This document shows, piece after piece, positions 8,872-17,443 of a DNA stretch of 64,000 nucleotides (positions are counted from its first letter, which is position 1; every line of letters starts with the position of its first letter). A model generated the notes under the pieces. It was not told the origin of the DNA. It searched no databases and saw nothing but the letters and a program-made list of their open reading frames with translations. This DNA comes from Clostridium sardiniense (GTDB lineage: Bacteria > Bacillota > Clostridia > Clostridiales > Clostridiaceae): assembly GCF_016907995.1 (NCBI RefSeq), contig NZ_JAFBDA010000005.1, positions 62,001 to 126,000 on the forward strand. Direction: 5' to 3'. Both the position numbers and the translations under genes were made by a program.

Positions 8872-9504
8872 TTATTTCTTAAGCTCTTTAATTAAATTTA
8901 TATATTTTTCAGTCTCATTCTTAACTTTATTTGGATCCTTAAGTTTAGTTATTGCACTACCAATACTTACAACTTCAGCTCCACATTTAAACCATTCGCT
9001 AATATTATCGTAAGATACACCACCTGATACCATAACTCCAATATCTTTAATTGGAGCTTTAATATCTTTTACAATTGAAGGACTATAAGCTGAACCTGGG
9101 AATAACTTTATAACATCTACTCCTGATTCTCTAGCTTCAACAATCTCTTTAGTAGTAAAACATCCAGGTATATATGGTACACCATATCTATTGCATATTA
9201 TTGATGTTTCTTTATTAAAATATGGACTTACAATAAATTCTGCACCTTTTAAAATTGCAAGTCTAGCAGTTTCCGGGTCAAGTACAGTTCCAGCACCGAT
9301 TAAAACATCATCATTCTTATCATTAACTAAATTCTTTATTACTTCATCGGCATTTGGAATAGTAAAAGTAACTTCAATTACCTTACACCCTCCATCTATA
9401 GCAGCTTTTGCAATTTCAATACCTTCTTCTGTGGTATCAGTTCTTAATACTAATACAAAAGCTTCCTTACCTATAGTAACTAATTTATTTATTTTATTAA
9501 TCAT
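8872..9504 (-). CDS. eda: KDPG aldolase
   Basis: 210 residues, the usual length for the class I KDPG/KHG aldolase. Visible family words are GCKVIEVTFTIPNA, IGAGTVLDPETARLA, FIVSPYFN and PGCFTTKEIVEA. The Schiff-base lysine is in VDVIKLFPG near residue 133. It splits 2-keto-3-deoxy-6-phosphogluconate into pyruvate and glyceraldehyde-3-phosphate, the last step of uronate use in this operon. It starts one base after the kduD stop, consistent with translational coupling. Confidence 0.95.
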   Translation of the reverse strand: MINKINKLVTIGKEAFVLVLRTDTTEEGIEIAKAAIDGGCKVIEVTFTIPNADEVIKNLVNDKNDDVLIGAGTVLDPETARLAILKGAEFIVSPYFNKETSIICNRYGVPYIPGCFTTKEIVEARESGVDVIKLFPGSAYSPSIVKDIKAPIKDIGVMVSGGVSYDNISEWFKCGAEVVSIGSAITKLKDPNKVKNETEKYINLIKELKK

Positions 9505-9505
9505 A

Positions 9506-10285
9506 TTATCTCACAAGCCATCCGCCATCAACTGCAATAACATGGCCATTTATATAATCTGATGCTCTACTTGATAAGAATACTACTGTTCCCATAAGAT
9601 CTGAAACTTCTCCCCATCTTTCTGCTGGAATTCTTCCAAGTATTTCAGCATTTCTCTTCTCATCTGCTCTAATTGGTGCAGTATTTGCAGTCTTTATATA
9701 TCCAGGTGCTATAGCATTTATTTGTATATTATGCATAGCTAATTCATTAGCAAAAGCACGAGTTATTCCAACCACTCCATGTTTTGATGCTGTATAAGGT
9801 GGTACAAATTTTCCTCCTTGGAATGATAGCATTGAAGCTATATTTATTATCTTACCGCTTCCCTGTTCTACCATTACTTCAGCAACTCTTCTTGAAAGAT
9901 AATATACAGCGTTTAAGTTTATGTTCATAACCGCTTCAAAATCTTCATCTTTGTATTCAAGAAGTGGTGCTCTTCTTATTGTTCCAGCATTATTTACTAA
10001 AATATCAATTTTTCCATATTCTTTTAAACAAGTATCTACAACTGTTTCTCTAACTTCCTTTTTAGTAAGATCTCCCTTTACAAAAACAATTTTTCTACCA
10101 GCACCTTCTACAAGCTCTTTAACTTCTTGTACATTATCATCAAAAGAAGTTACTAATAAATCTGCTCCAGCCTTTGCTAATGCTTCAGCATAAGCCATAC
10201 CAAGACCTGTATTTCCTCCAGTAATTATAGCTACTTTTCCTCTTAAATTGAAAAAATCTAGTGAAAATTCTTTTAAATTATCCAT
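9506..10285 (-). CDS. kduD: 2-dehydro-3-deoxy-D-gluconate 5-dehydrogenase (SDR)
   Basis: 259-residue short-chain dehydrogenase. NAD(P)-binding GGNTGLGMAYA near residue 20, NNAGT near 90, catalytic serine in INIASMLSF and YTASK (Tyr-x-x-x-Lys) near 155; C-terminal ASDYINGHVIAVDGGW. It interconverts 5-keto-4-deoxyuronate-derived diketone and KDG after KduI. Start: the frame has ATG at 10294 and at 10285. AAGGAG touches the first but is nine bases before the second, so I choose 10285. Confidence 0.93.
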   Translation of the reverse strand: MDNLKEFSLDFFNLRGKVAIITGGNTGLGMAYAEALAKAGADLLVTSFDDNVQEVKELVEGAGRKIVFVKGDLTKKEVRETVVDTCLKEYGKIDILVNNAGTIRRAPLLEYKDEDFEAVMNINLNAVYYLSRRVAEVMVEQGSGKIINIASMLSFQGGKFVPPYTASKHGVVGITRAFANELAMHNIQINAIAPGYIKTANTAPIRADEKRNAEILGRIPAERWGEVSDLMGTVVFLSSRASDYINGHVIAVDGGWLVR

Positions 10286-10298
10286 AATAAACATCTCC

Positions 10299-10577
10299 TT
10301 ATTCTTTTAAAGCTCCTATAATACTAGCTTTATCTATTTCTATTATTACATCTTTGGCTATTTCAAGTTTTACTATATTCTTATCTATTTTTTTAATCTT
10401 CCCATAAATCCCTGATATAGTAATTACTTTATCATTAATTTTTAGAGAAGAGAGAATCTTCTCTCTCTCCTCTTCTTGTTTTGCTAATTTCTTTTTATTT
10501 AAAAGTGGCATTATCATAAGAACTATTACTGGATATGCCGCTAATAGTATTATAAGTATGAAAGTCAATCTATCCAT
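10299..10577 (-). CDS. YajC-like small membrane protein of the GAG-PTS operon
   Basis: 92 residues: one N-terminal transmembrane segment (about 5-24), a charged stretch (KKKLAKQEEEREKIL), then a small beta domain with INDKVITISGIYGKIKKID, the hallmark of YajC. YajC is an accessory subunit of the SecDF-YajC translocase. A YajC-family copy also occurs in streptococcal GAG PTS clusters, so this is probably a transport-associated paralogue rather than the housekeeping one; I cannot verify that from this window. It sits between EIIA and kduD with gaps of six and 13 bases. Confidence 0.8.
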   Translation of the reverse strand: MDRLTFILIILLAAYPVIVLMIMPLLNKKKLAKQEEEREKILSSLKINDKVITISGIYGKIKKIDKNIVKLEIAKDVIIEIDKASIIGALKE

Positions 10578-10583
10578 AAGAAA

Positions 10584-10994
10584 TTAAGCTAAATCCTTTC
10601 TACATATAATAGAGCTCATATCTTTAAGTCCCTCTAATGAAGATTCAATTGTTTCTCTTATGTCTTCATCAGTACTAATAACTAAAGTTTTCATTACTAT
10701 ATCAAGTATACATCCAACTGATACTCCACCTATAACATATTGGTTATCACTTTCTTCATTTAAAAGTACTTCCCTTGATGTAATCTGGAAAGGTGCTCCT
10801 CCAGTTATATCAGCAAAAATTATTAAATCCTTATTTTCATTTACATGTGAATGAATCATCTCCGTAAACTTATCATGAGTTAATTCTTCATTTAAGTTTA
10901 TAGCATCTATTCCTTCATCTACTCCAGTTAATAACTTTATAGCTGATTTTATTCCAGCTGCATATTCTCCATGTCCTACAATTAAAATCTTCAT
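10584..10994 (-). CDS. PTS system mannose-family EIIA component
   Basis: 136 residues. MKILIVGHGEYAAGIKSAI opens the EIIA-Man fold with the phosphorylatable histidine at H8; FADITGGAPFQI and GGVSVGCILDIV follow. It receives phosphate from HPr and passes it to EIIB. Separate EIIA, EIIB, EIIC and EIID polypeptides are the mannose/N-acetylgalactosamine (AgaF-VWE-like) arrangement. The predicted substrate here is an unsaturated GAG disaccharide, from context. Confidence 0.93.
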   Translation of the reverse strand: MKILIVGHGEYAAGIKSAIKLLTGVDEGIDAINLNEELTHDKFTEMIHSHVNENKDLIIFADITGGAPFQITSREVLLNEESDNQYVIGGVSVGCILDIVMKTLVISTDEDIRETIESSLEGLKDMSSIICRKDLA

Positions 10995-11018
10995 TATATC
11001 TATTCCTCTCTAATCCTA

Positions 11019-11831
11019 TTATCCTAATATTCCAAGTACTGATCCAAGTACTCCTAGTACTATTGTTAAAGCAACAACATGATAAGTTGTCCATTTGCGT
11101 TTCTTAATTAAGTAGAAAACTAGTATTGTAAATAACGCTGGTAATAATGCTGGTGCTATTTTATCTACCATCTCTTGTATAGCAACTACCTTTTCCTTAC
11201 CATCTGGCATTGCTGCTGTATACTTTATTGGAATTTGTAATTTAACAAATGATACTGCAAGTCCTGAAATTACTGTTACACCAATCATGCTTGCGATCTT
11301 TGAAACTTCTCCCATTTTCTCACTTAAAGTTTCAATAACACTTGTACCTAATTTGTATCCCCATAAACCGGTTAACAACTTAATAGTTAGTAATATTCCA
11401 TTCATTGCTAAGAAGAATAGTAATGGTCCTGCAACTAATCCATCTTGAGCTAATGATGCTGCAATTGTAGAGAAAAGTGGTGCTAAACAGAATTGTGATA
11501 ATGAATCACCAATACCTGATAATGGTCCCATAAGCGCCATTTTTATTCCTCTGATTTCATCAGTTGGTGTATCTGCTTCAAGCATTACTAAATGCAAACT
11601 TGTTATAAATGGTAAGAAGTGAGGGTTTGAGTTGAAAAACTCAATATTATCATCTAGTGTATTCTTTAGTCCGTCCTCATTATTCTTATATATCTTTTTT
11701 AACGCTGGATACATTACATTAGCATATCCAAGACCTTGATAGTTTCCATAGTTAAATCCATTTTGCAAGAAATATGATCTTAATGATACTTTTACATAAT
11801 CACTCTTTTTTAAAACTCTATTAGATGCCAT
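11019..11831 (-). CDS. PTS system mannose-family EIID component
   Basis: 270 residues. The N-terminus SLRSYFLQNGFNYGNYQGLGYANVMYPAL is the EIID opening motif. MALMGPLSGIGDSLSQFC is the conserved central loop. Several hydrophobic segments fill the C-terminal half. An earlier ATG at 11882 would overlap EIIC by 62 bases; the ATG at 11831 has GAGGAGG 12 bases upstream and gives a normal family N-terminus with an 11-base overlap. EIID forms the membrane channel with EIIC. Confidence 0.9.
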   Translation of the reverse strand: MASNRVLKKSDYVKVSLRSYFLQNGFNYGNYQGLGYANVMYPALKKIYKNNEDGLKNTLDDNIEFFNSNPHFLPFITSLHLVMLEADTPTDEIRGIKMALMGPLSGIGDSLSQFCLAPLFSTIAASLAQDGLVAGPLLFFLAMNGILLTIKLLTGLWGYKLGTSVIETLSEKMGEVSKIASMIGVTVISGLAVSFVKLQIPIKYTAAMPDGKEKVVAIQEMVDKIAPALLPALFTILVFYLIKKRKWTTYHVVALTIVLGVLGSVLGILG

Positions 11832-12618
11832 CTTCAAATACAACCTCCTCGTCTTCTTCATTTCCTCCATTTGATTTACCATTATGCTTTATTCTGAAGT
11901 ACTCCATTAAAGCAAACATTGTTCCAACAAATGCTACTCCCATTACAGGTAAATTTAAATAAGCTACCGCTATATAACCAAGTAATACAAATGGTATTAA
12001 TTCTGTCTTTGCCATAACTGTTAAAATCATTGCAAATCCTACAGCTGGTAACATCTTACCTGCTACTGATAATCCATTAATAAGCCATGCTGGTATAAGT
12101 TCTATAACCTTTTGTAATCCTTCTGCACTATAAGCTCCTGCAAATCCTATTAAGAAACCTACTATAATAAATACAAATATTGTTGCATTAGCTGCTATTC
12201 TAAATTGCTTAAAATGTTTCTTTTCAAGACCTTTTTTAGCATAAGAAGTTAATCCTGTTGCAAAAGTATAAGTTGCTGTTATTAAGAATTGGAACGCTAC
12301 TGCAAATGGGAATGATAATGCAAGTGCTGTTGCTGTATCCATCCCAGTTCCCTTCATAGTTATTGCCATAATTGTTCCAACAATTCCAGGGCCCATTGGA
12401 TTTGGAGGAACTGTTCCACCTGCTCCTACACCGAATCCCATGAATGCAAGTTCTCCAACAGCCCCCATTGCAAGACCAGTTGGTATATCACCTAGTATAA
12501 TACCTACACCGAATGATAAAATAATACAACGATTTGTATAAATACCTAATAGCATACCTGCTAGACAGAATGCTGTCCATAGACCTATCAGTACACATTG
12601 AATTAATGATATTTCCAT
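11821..12618 (-). CDS. PTS system mannose-family EIIC component
   Basis: 265 residues, mostly hydrophobic, with about seven segments. The family words LGDIPTGLAMGAVGELAFMG and VPPNPMGPGIVGTIMAI are present. The acidic tail EEDEEVVFED overlaps the EIID start. It forms the sugar translocation path with EIID. It is separated from EIIB by 71 bases holding a hairpin; GGAGG lies ten bases before the ATG. Confidence 0.93.
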   Translation of the reverse strand: MEISLIQCVLIGLWTAFCLAGMLLGIYTNRCIILSFGVGIILGDIPTGLAMGAVGELAFMGFGVGAGGTVPPNPMGPGIVGTIMAITMKGTGMDTATALALSFPFAVAFQFLITATYTFATGLTSYAKKGLEKKHFKQFRIAANATIFVFIIVGFLIGFAGAYSAEGLQKVIELIPAWLINGLSVAGKMLPAVGFAMILTVMAKTELIPFVLLGYIAVAYLNLPVMGVAFVGTMFALMEYFRIKHNGKSNGGNEEDEEVVFEDGI

Positions 12619-12649
12619 TATTATACCTCCATAAATAAATTATATTCTA

Positions 12650-12672
12650 CCTCCTAGAGTTTACCTAGGAGG
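12650..12672 (-). other. Intergenic hairpin between EIIB and EIIC
   Basis: CCTCCTAG / CTAGGAGG 8-bp stem around seven bases. On the transcribed (minus) strand no U-run follows, so it looks like an mRNA processing or stability element inside the operon rather than a terminator. Confidence 0.5.
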
Positions 12673-12689
12673 ATTTTTTATAAAGCAAT

Positions 12690-13184
12690 TTAATCTAAGT
12701 ATTTTGTTATATCTACTTGAACTGCTCCATCATTTCCTGATGGTGTAGTCTTTGTATTAAATTTTATTCCGTATTTTTCTGACATTTCTTTAATAGCAGC
12801 CTTATCTTCTTTGCCTAAGTAAATAGAACGAGTTACTTGTTCTTTACCTTCGCAGTTGTGTATGTTACCTAAATTTATTTCTTTAACTGGAACTCCACCT
12901 CTAATTAGTTTTAATGCATCCTCTGGAGTTTTGCATACTATAAATATTTTTTGTTTAGGTGATGCTTTAAATATTACATCACATGTATGCTGAATTGAGA
13001 AAAATCTCATTGCAACAGACTTTGGAACAACCGTTTTCATTAAAGTTTGTTGAATTTTATCTTCACTTGCCTCATCATCCGCAACTATTACAGTATTAAC
13101 GCCTAATGCATTTAACCACATTTGTCCTTGTCCATGTATTAATCTTTGATCCACTCTCATCATTTCAATATTTGGCGTATTCAT
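12690..13184 (-). CDS. PTS system mannose-family EIIB component
   Basis: 164 residues. MMRVDQRLIHGQGQMWLN holds the phosphorylatable histidine H17 in RLIHGQ; VPVKEINLGNIHN is the second family motif. It passes phosphate from EIIA to the sugar carried by EIIC/EIID. It lies 16 bases after ugl in the transcript. Domain, length and context agree. Confidence 0.94.
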   Translation of the reverse strand: MNTPNIEMMRVDQRLIHGQGQMWLNALGVNTVIVADDEASEDKIQQTLMKTVVPKSVAMRFFSIQHTCDVIFKASPKQKIFIVCKTPEDALKLIRGGVPVKEINLGNIHNCEGKEQVTRSIYLGKEDKAAIKEMSEKYGIKFNTKTTPSGNDGAVQVDITKYLD

Positions 13185-13200
13185 AATTACCTCTCCTCTT

Positions 13201-14391
13201 TTACCAATATAATTCCCAATCTTTATAGAACCTAATTAATGCTTCTAAGTAGTAATAATCTCCCCATATATTACCTTCATCTACTCCTTTTCCTGAATGC
13301 CATGAGTAAACTCCATGTAATAAAACCGGTTCACCTTCTGCAATATTAGGATTTGTATAATTCTCAATTAATTCTCTAAGAATTGTATGCATTGCATACT
13401 TATATACTTCCTTATTTTCATCAACTTCTGGAAGATATTTATTCATTTCATGCATTCCACATACTGCAATTGCAGCAGCTGATGAATCTCTTGATTGATC
13501 ATCTCCATCATTAAATATTAAATCCCAATAACATACATTATCTTTAGGTAATCTATTTAAGAAATAGTTTGTCATTCCTTTATACAGATTAAATGCATGA
13601 GTATTTTTTGTACTTCTATAATTTAGAGGAATTCCATATATACCCCATGCTTGTCCTCTAGCCCAAGCTGATTCATCATTATATCCTTGTCTAGTTACCC
13701 CTTTAACTGGAGCTCCATCTTCTGGATTCATATAGAATGTATGGAATGCTGATGCATCATCTCTAATAACATAATTGCATGATGTTTCGAAATGTTTTTC
13801 TGCAATTTTTCTATATTTATCATTTCTTGTTTCATCACTTGCCCAGTATAGTAAAGGAATATTTAATAAGCAATCTATTATAAATCTATAATGATCTTTA
13901 TGTCCTAGTTCTCCCCAAGCTTGAATAAATCCACCTTTTTCTTGATATCTTGAAATTAATTTATCGGCAGCCTTTATTGAAGCCTCTTTTGCAATCTCTG
14001 ACCCTGTTAATTTATATGCACTAACACAAGATAGCGAATAAAGGAACCCTAAATCATGATGATCTATTTCAATGTCTTTATCTACTCTATTTTTAAATGA
14101 TAAAACATTCTTTTCTGCAAGTTCTCTATATTTGTTATCTCCAGTATATTCGTATGCCAGCCATAATAAGCCTGTCCAGAAACCATCTGTCCATTCTATA
14201 TTTTCTATGATTTCATACTTACTATTCTTAGTTGCTGAATATGGAAACTTTTCTTTGAAATATTCCATATTTGCATCTATCTGCTTAATAACATTTTCTA
14301 TAGCTTGCTTTACTTCTGATTTAGTTAATAAATTACTACTTAAAAATTCATCTCTTTTTTTTATTTCTTCAATATTTATATCCTTAATCAT
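13201..14391 (-). CDS. ugl: Unsaturated glucuronyl hydrolase (GH88)
   Basis: 396 residues, no signal peptide, so cytosolic as expected. The catalytic acid pair is visible as D113 in DHHDLGFLY and D173 in RFIIDCLLNIPLLYW, close in position and identical in spacing to the pair described for streptococcal UGL (D115/D175). ARGQAWGIYG and DQSRDSSAAAIA are other family words. It removes the 4,5-unsaturated uronate from the non-reducing end of lyase products of hyaluronan or chondroitin, giving an amino sugar and the KduI substrate. Sulfate preference cannot be judged. Confidence 0.95.
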   Translation of the reverse strand: MIKDINIEEIKKRDEFLSSNLLTKSEVKQAIENVIKQIDANMEYFKEKFPYSATKNSKYEIIENIEWTDGFWTGLLWLAYEYTGDNKYRELAEKNVLSFKNRVDKDIEIDHHDLGFLYSLSCVSAYKLTGSEIAKEASIKAADKLISRYQEKGGFIQAWGELGHKDHYRFIIDCLLNIPLLYWASDETRNDKYRKIAEKHFETSCNYVIRDDASAFHTFYMNPEDGAPVKGVTRQGYNDESAWARGQAWGIYGIPLNYRSTKNTHAFNLYKGMTNYFLNRLPKDNVCYWDLIFNDGDDQSRDSSAAAIAVCGMHEMNKYLPEVDENKEVYKYAMHTILRELIENYTNPNIAEGEPVLLHGVYSWHSGKGVDEGNIWGDYYYLEALIRFYKDWELYW

Positions 14392-14412
14392 AATTATCTC
14401 CTAAATGCTATA

Positions 14413-15243
14413 TTATCTTAATTCATCCATTCTTATTGCATCCATATCATCAAATGTTTGGTTTTCTCCACACATTCCCCATATAAATGTATAATCACTT
14501 GTTCCTACACCTGAGTGTATTGACCAACTTGGAGATATGATAGCTTGTTCACTTTTTACAACTAAGTGTCTTGTCTCATCCGGTTCACCCATGAAGTGGA
14601 ATACTCTTGTGTTTTCTTCCATATCAAAGTAGAAGTAAACTTCCATTCTTCTTTCGTGAGTATGGCATGGCATTGTATTCCAAGCACTACCCTCTTCTAA
14701 AACTGTCATTCCCATTAACAATTGGCAACTTTCACATACATTTGGATGTACATATTGATATATTGTTCTCTTATTAAGACTCTTAGCATCTCCAAGCTTA
14801 ACTGGATTCGCTTTTTCTATTTCAATCTTAACAGTTTTATACTCTTTATGAGCTGGTACTGAATTTACATAAAGTTTTGCAGGCTCTTCTGGATTTACTG
14901 ATTTAAACTTTACTTCTTTATTTCCTTTTCCTACATATAATCCATCTCTTTTATTTAAGTTATATTCAACACCATCTATAGTGACTATTGCTGCTCCACC
15001 TATATTGATTAATCCAAGCTCTCTTCTTTCTAAGAAATAATCAACTCCCATTTCTTTTCCTGCTTCAAGAACTAATTCTTTATAAACCGGTTTAATACCT
15101 CCAAATATTATTCTATCAACATGGCTATAAGTTAATTCAATATTGTCATCAACAAATATTTCTTCAACTAAATAATGTCTTCTAAGATCCTCTGTAGTAT
15201 ATTTTTTTGAATCCTCTGGATGATTCGCATATCTATAATTCAT
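14413..15243 (-). CDS. kduI: 5-keto-4-deoxyuronate isomerase
   Basis: 276 residues, the usual KduI length, in a duplicated cupin fold. Metal ligands are visible in PCHTHERRMEVYFYF (about 190-205) and SWSIHSGVG. It isomerises 5-keto-4-deoxyuronate to 3-deoxy-D-glycero-2,5-hexodiulosonate for KduD. It is the first gene of the operon, about 63 bases downstream of the predicted transcription start; AAGGAGG lies seven bases before the ATG. Streptococcal GAG clusters use an RpiB-like isomerase (DhuI) instead, so the classical enzyme is a distinguishing feature. Confidence 0.95.
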   Translation of the reverse strand: MNYRYANHPEDSKKYTTEDLRRHYLVEEIFVDDNIELTYSHVDRIIFGGIKPVYKELVLEAGKEMGVDYFLERRELGLINIGGAAIVTIDGVEYNLNKRDGLYVGKGNKEVKFKSVNPEEPAKLYVNSVPAHKEYKTVKIEIEKANPVKLGDAKSLNKRTIYQYVHPNVCESCQLLMGMTVLEEGSAWNTMPCHTHERRMEVYFYFDMEENTRVFHFMGEPDETRHLVVKSEQAIISPSWSIHSGVGTSDYTFIWGMCGENQTFDDMDAIRMDELR

Positions 15244-15268
15244 AATATCCTCCTTAAAGCTCCAACTT

Positions 15269-15298
15269 AGTAAACCGTTTTTCTTAAACCGCTTTACT
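15269..15298 (-). promoter_or_regulatory. Double LacI-type operator in front of kduI
   Basis: Read on the plus strand, AGTAAACCGTTTTT is followed by CTTAAACCGCTTTACT. Two TAAACCG cores lie 15 bases apart and the whole 30 bp is flanked by AGTAAA/TTTACT. It begins just downstream of the predicted transcription start, a classic repressor position. Confidence 0.65.
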
Positions 15299-15312
15299 CA
15301 GCTTATGAGTTT

Positions 15313-15341
15313 ATTATATTTTCTTTTGAAAAGGTTGTCAA
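15313..15341 (-). promoter_or_regulatory. Consensus sigma-A promoter of the GAG operon
   Basis: Minus-strand TTGACA (15336-15341), 17-base spacer, TATAAT (15313-15318): both hexamers match consensus perfectly. Such a strong promoter with operators immediately downstream implies tight repression without inducer. Confidence 0.88.
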
Positions 15342-15465
15342 TAGAATTTTAATATATTTTTTTATAAATCTTTAATTTACTTCTTTATATTATGAAAGGT
15401 TTTCATAATATACATTATTTCCAATACATTTTTATACAATTTATTACATAAATTGTATAAAAATA

Positions 15466-15496
15466 AAAAAACCAAGAACTTAGTCTTAGTTTTTTA
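15466..15496 (-). terminator. Terminator after the purine permease gene
   Basis: Minus-strand AAAACTAAGA-ctaag-TTCTTGGTTTT followed by T-rich sequence, about 20 bases after the permease stop codon. Confidence 0.75.
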
Positions 15497-15516
15497 TTAG
15501 ATAAATTCATTTAATT

Positions 15517-16902
15517 CTATGCCATATTTGTAACGTCAGTTTTTATGTTACTTTCTATATCATCTAACACTTCTTCTTTTTTGGATTCTTCTATTTTCTC
15601 TTCCTTTAGGATCTTATTTAAAATAAGCGCAACAATTGTTCCTGTTGATATTCCTGATGAAAATATCATCTTTATTCCTTGAGGAAGCTCTGCTATAAAT
15701 TCAGGTCTAAAGGTAACTCCAAGTCCTAATCCTATTGAAGTTGCTATAATTAATAAATTTCTATTATTTATCTTTATACCGCTTAAAGTTTTTATTCCAG
15801 CTGCCGCTATAGTACCAAACATTACTATACCGACTCCTCCAAGAACTGGTGCTGGCATTATATTTATAAGCGCTGCAAATTTCGGGAAAAATCCAAGTAA
15901 TATTAAAAGTATTCCTGCCGTCATAGCCACAAAACGGCTACCATTCTTAGTTAATGGTATTAAACCAACATTTTGACTAAAAGTTGTATTTGGGAAAGAG
16001 CCTACTATTCCTGCAAATAAGCTTCCCACACCGTCAGCTAATACACCTCTACCGATTATTTTATCATCAGCCTTAATATCTGTTACTTCACAAATAGAAG
16101 CTAAACATCCCACAGTTTCTATAACGGTAACGAAATATGCTGGTATAAAAGTTAATACATACTTTATATCAAAATCTACTCCATACTTAAATATATTAGG
16201 CATTGCAAACCAACTTGATTCCTTAACCAAAGTAAAATCTACCATTCCTAGTGGAATACACAATATGTACCCTATTGTCATTCCTATAAGAATTGCTGCA
16301 CTACTTATCATACCCTTACCATATCTATTTAAAAGTAATGTTATAACTAATACAATCATTGCTATACTTATGTTCCTCATACTTCCATAATCAGCATTTC
16401 CTACTCCACCAGCCGCCCAATCAATAGATACTGGTACTAATGTTAATCCAATTAAACATACAACTGTTCCTGTTACAATCGGAGGAAATAACTTCATTAA
16501 CGGTCTTATAAAAAAACTTAATATAAATTCTAGTATTGATCCTAAAATTGTAGCTCCAATAATTCCTGGAAGCCCTGCAATTGAACCTACTGCAATTGAT
16601 GGGGCAACAAAAGTAAAGTCTGTTCCCATGACACAAGGTACTTTTGCTCCAAAAGGTCCAATTCCCTTAGATTGTATAACAGTTGCAACTCCTGATGCTA
16701 AAATTGAAGCACTTAACAGTGCAGTTGATGTTGCTCCATCTAAACCTAATGCGCTTGATATTACAAGCGGTACTGCTATAATTCCTCCAAAAGCCGCAAA
16801 AATATTTTGAAATCCTAATAGTACTTGTGCTGCTAATTTTGGTTTATCATTAATCCCATATATCAGCTTATACTCATTGCTACTTTCTTTAATTTTCTCC
16901 AT
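15517..16902 (-). CDS. NCS2 nucleobase permease (xanthine/guanine/uracil type)
   Basis: 461 residues with about 12-14 hydrophobic segments and NCS2 signatures: LGFQNIFAAFGGIIAVPLV near the N-terminus, and the FPNTTFSQNVGLIPLT loop with the substrate-site NxG motif. A charged cytoplasmic tail (EEKIEESKKEEVLDD) closes the protein. Start: the ATG at 16935 lacks a ribosome binding site, while AGGGGAAG lies eight bases before the ATG at 16902. The upstream guanine riboswitch points to purine base uptake. Probable cytoplasmic-membrane proton symporter for xanthine and/or guanine. Confidence 0.9.
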   Translation of the reverse strand: MEKIKESSNEYKLIYGINDKPKLAAQVLLGFQNIFAAFGGIIAVPLVISSALGLDGATSTALLSASILASGVATVIQSKGIGPFGAKVPCVMGTDFTFVAPSIAVGSIAGLPGIIGATILGSILEFILSFFIRPLMKLFPPIVTGTVVCLIGLTLVPVSIDWAAGGVGNADYGSMRNISIAMIVLVITLLLNRYGKGMISSAAILIGMTIGYILCIPLGMVDFTLVKESSWFAMPNIFKYGVDFDIKYVLTFIPAYFVTVIETVGCLASICEVTDIKADDKIIGRGVLADGVGSLFAGIVGSFPNTTFSQNVGLIPLTKNGSRFVAMTAGILLILLGFFPKFAALINIMPAPVLGGVGIVMFGTIAAAGIKTLSGIKINNRNLLIIATSIGLGLGVTFRPEFIAELPQGIKMIFSSGISTGTIVALILNKILKEEKIEESKKEEVLDDIESNIKTDVTNMA

Positions 16903-16960
16903 CCTATTTTCTTCCCCTTTTGATATATTTATCATCTGCTCTATTTAATTTTTAGGGATA

Positions 16961-16989
16961 AAAAAACACCTCAAATATAATTTGAGGTG
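16961..16989 (-). terminator. Riboswitch-controlled terminator before the purine permease
   Basis: CACCTCAAAT/ATTTGAGGTG hairpin followed on the minus strand by TTTTTTTAT. The left arm is part of the stretch that can pair with the 3' strand of aptamer helix P1 and the bases after it, forming the alternative antiterminator. Confidence 0.88.
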
Positions 16990-17036
16990 AATAAATTTAA
17001 CAATAGTGTTATCCTATATACTAAATTTATATTTAC

Positions 17037-17103
17037 CTCGTAGTCTGCTAATTTACGGCTAGCAGGTAGAAACTTTCGGACCCTATTTCCGATGATATAC
17101 GAG
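17037..17103 (-). promoter_or_regulatory. Guanine-class purine riboswitch aptamer
   Basis: On the minus strand: P1 CTCGTA/TACGAG; P2 CGGA/TCCG with loop AATAGGG; J2/3 GTTTCTACC; P3 CTGCTA/TAGCAG with loop GCCGTAAAT; J3/1 GACTAC. The base at the specificity position is C (GACTA), which in the characterised family selects guanine or hypoxanthine, not adenine (U there). Bases 3' of P1 (GAGGTAAATATAAATTTA) match, nearly perfectly, the complement of TAAATTTATTCACCTC just before the terminator, giving an OFF switch on purine binding. Confidence 0.95.
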
Positions 17104-17125
17104 CAGTTTCTATGATATGTTTCAT

Positions 17126-17134
17126 ATTATATCA
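17126..17134 (-). promoter_or_regulatory. Extended -10 promoter for the riboswitch transcript
   Basis: Minus-strand TGATATAAT about 23 bases before the aptamer. The TG-n-TATAAT form compensates for a poor -35. Confidence 0.55.
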
Positions 17135-17443
17135 TAAAATTTAAATTTAAAATTCATTAACTTTAAAATTATTAAAATTTCAAAGTTAAACATTTACCTT
17201 TAGTATAATCGTATATTTTTTCTAATTATAGAATTACATCTTAATTTCATTCTTTAAATTTTTTATGATTTATTTATAAACCTCATTATTATAATCACAT
17301 TATTACTAGATAAATTATATATTATTATATAGTATTTAGTTTATTTTTTAACAAACAGTAAACTTTTACATTTTGTGTAGATTTTTCTGAATATTCGTTA
17401 TATTATATAAGTAAGTTAATAAATAAAGTGTTTAGAGAGATTT

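Noticed and set aside
10440-10480. Hairpin-like GAGAGAAG repeat inside the YajC-like gene
   Set aside because: Explained by Glu/Arg/Lys/Ser codons in the charged stretch; within coding sequence and without U-run.
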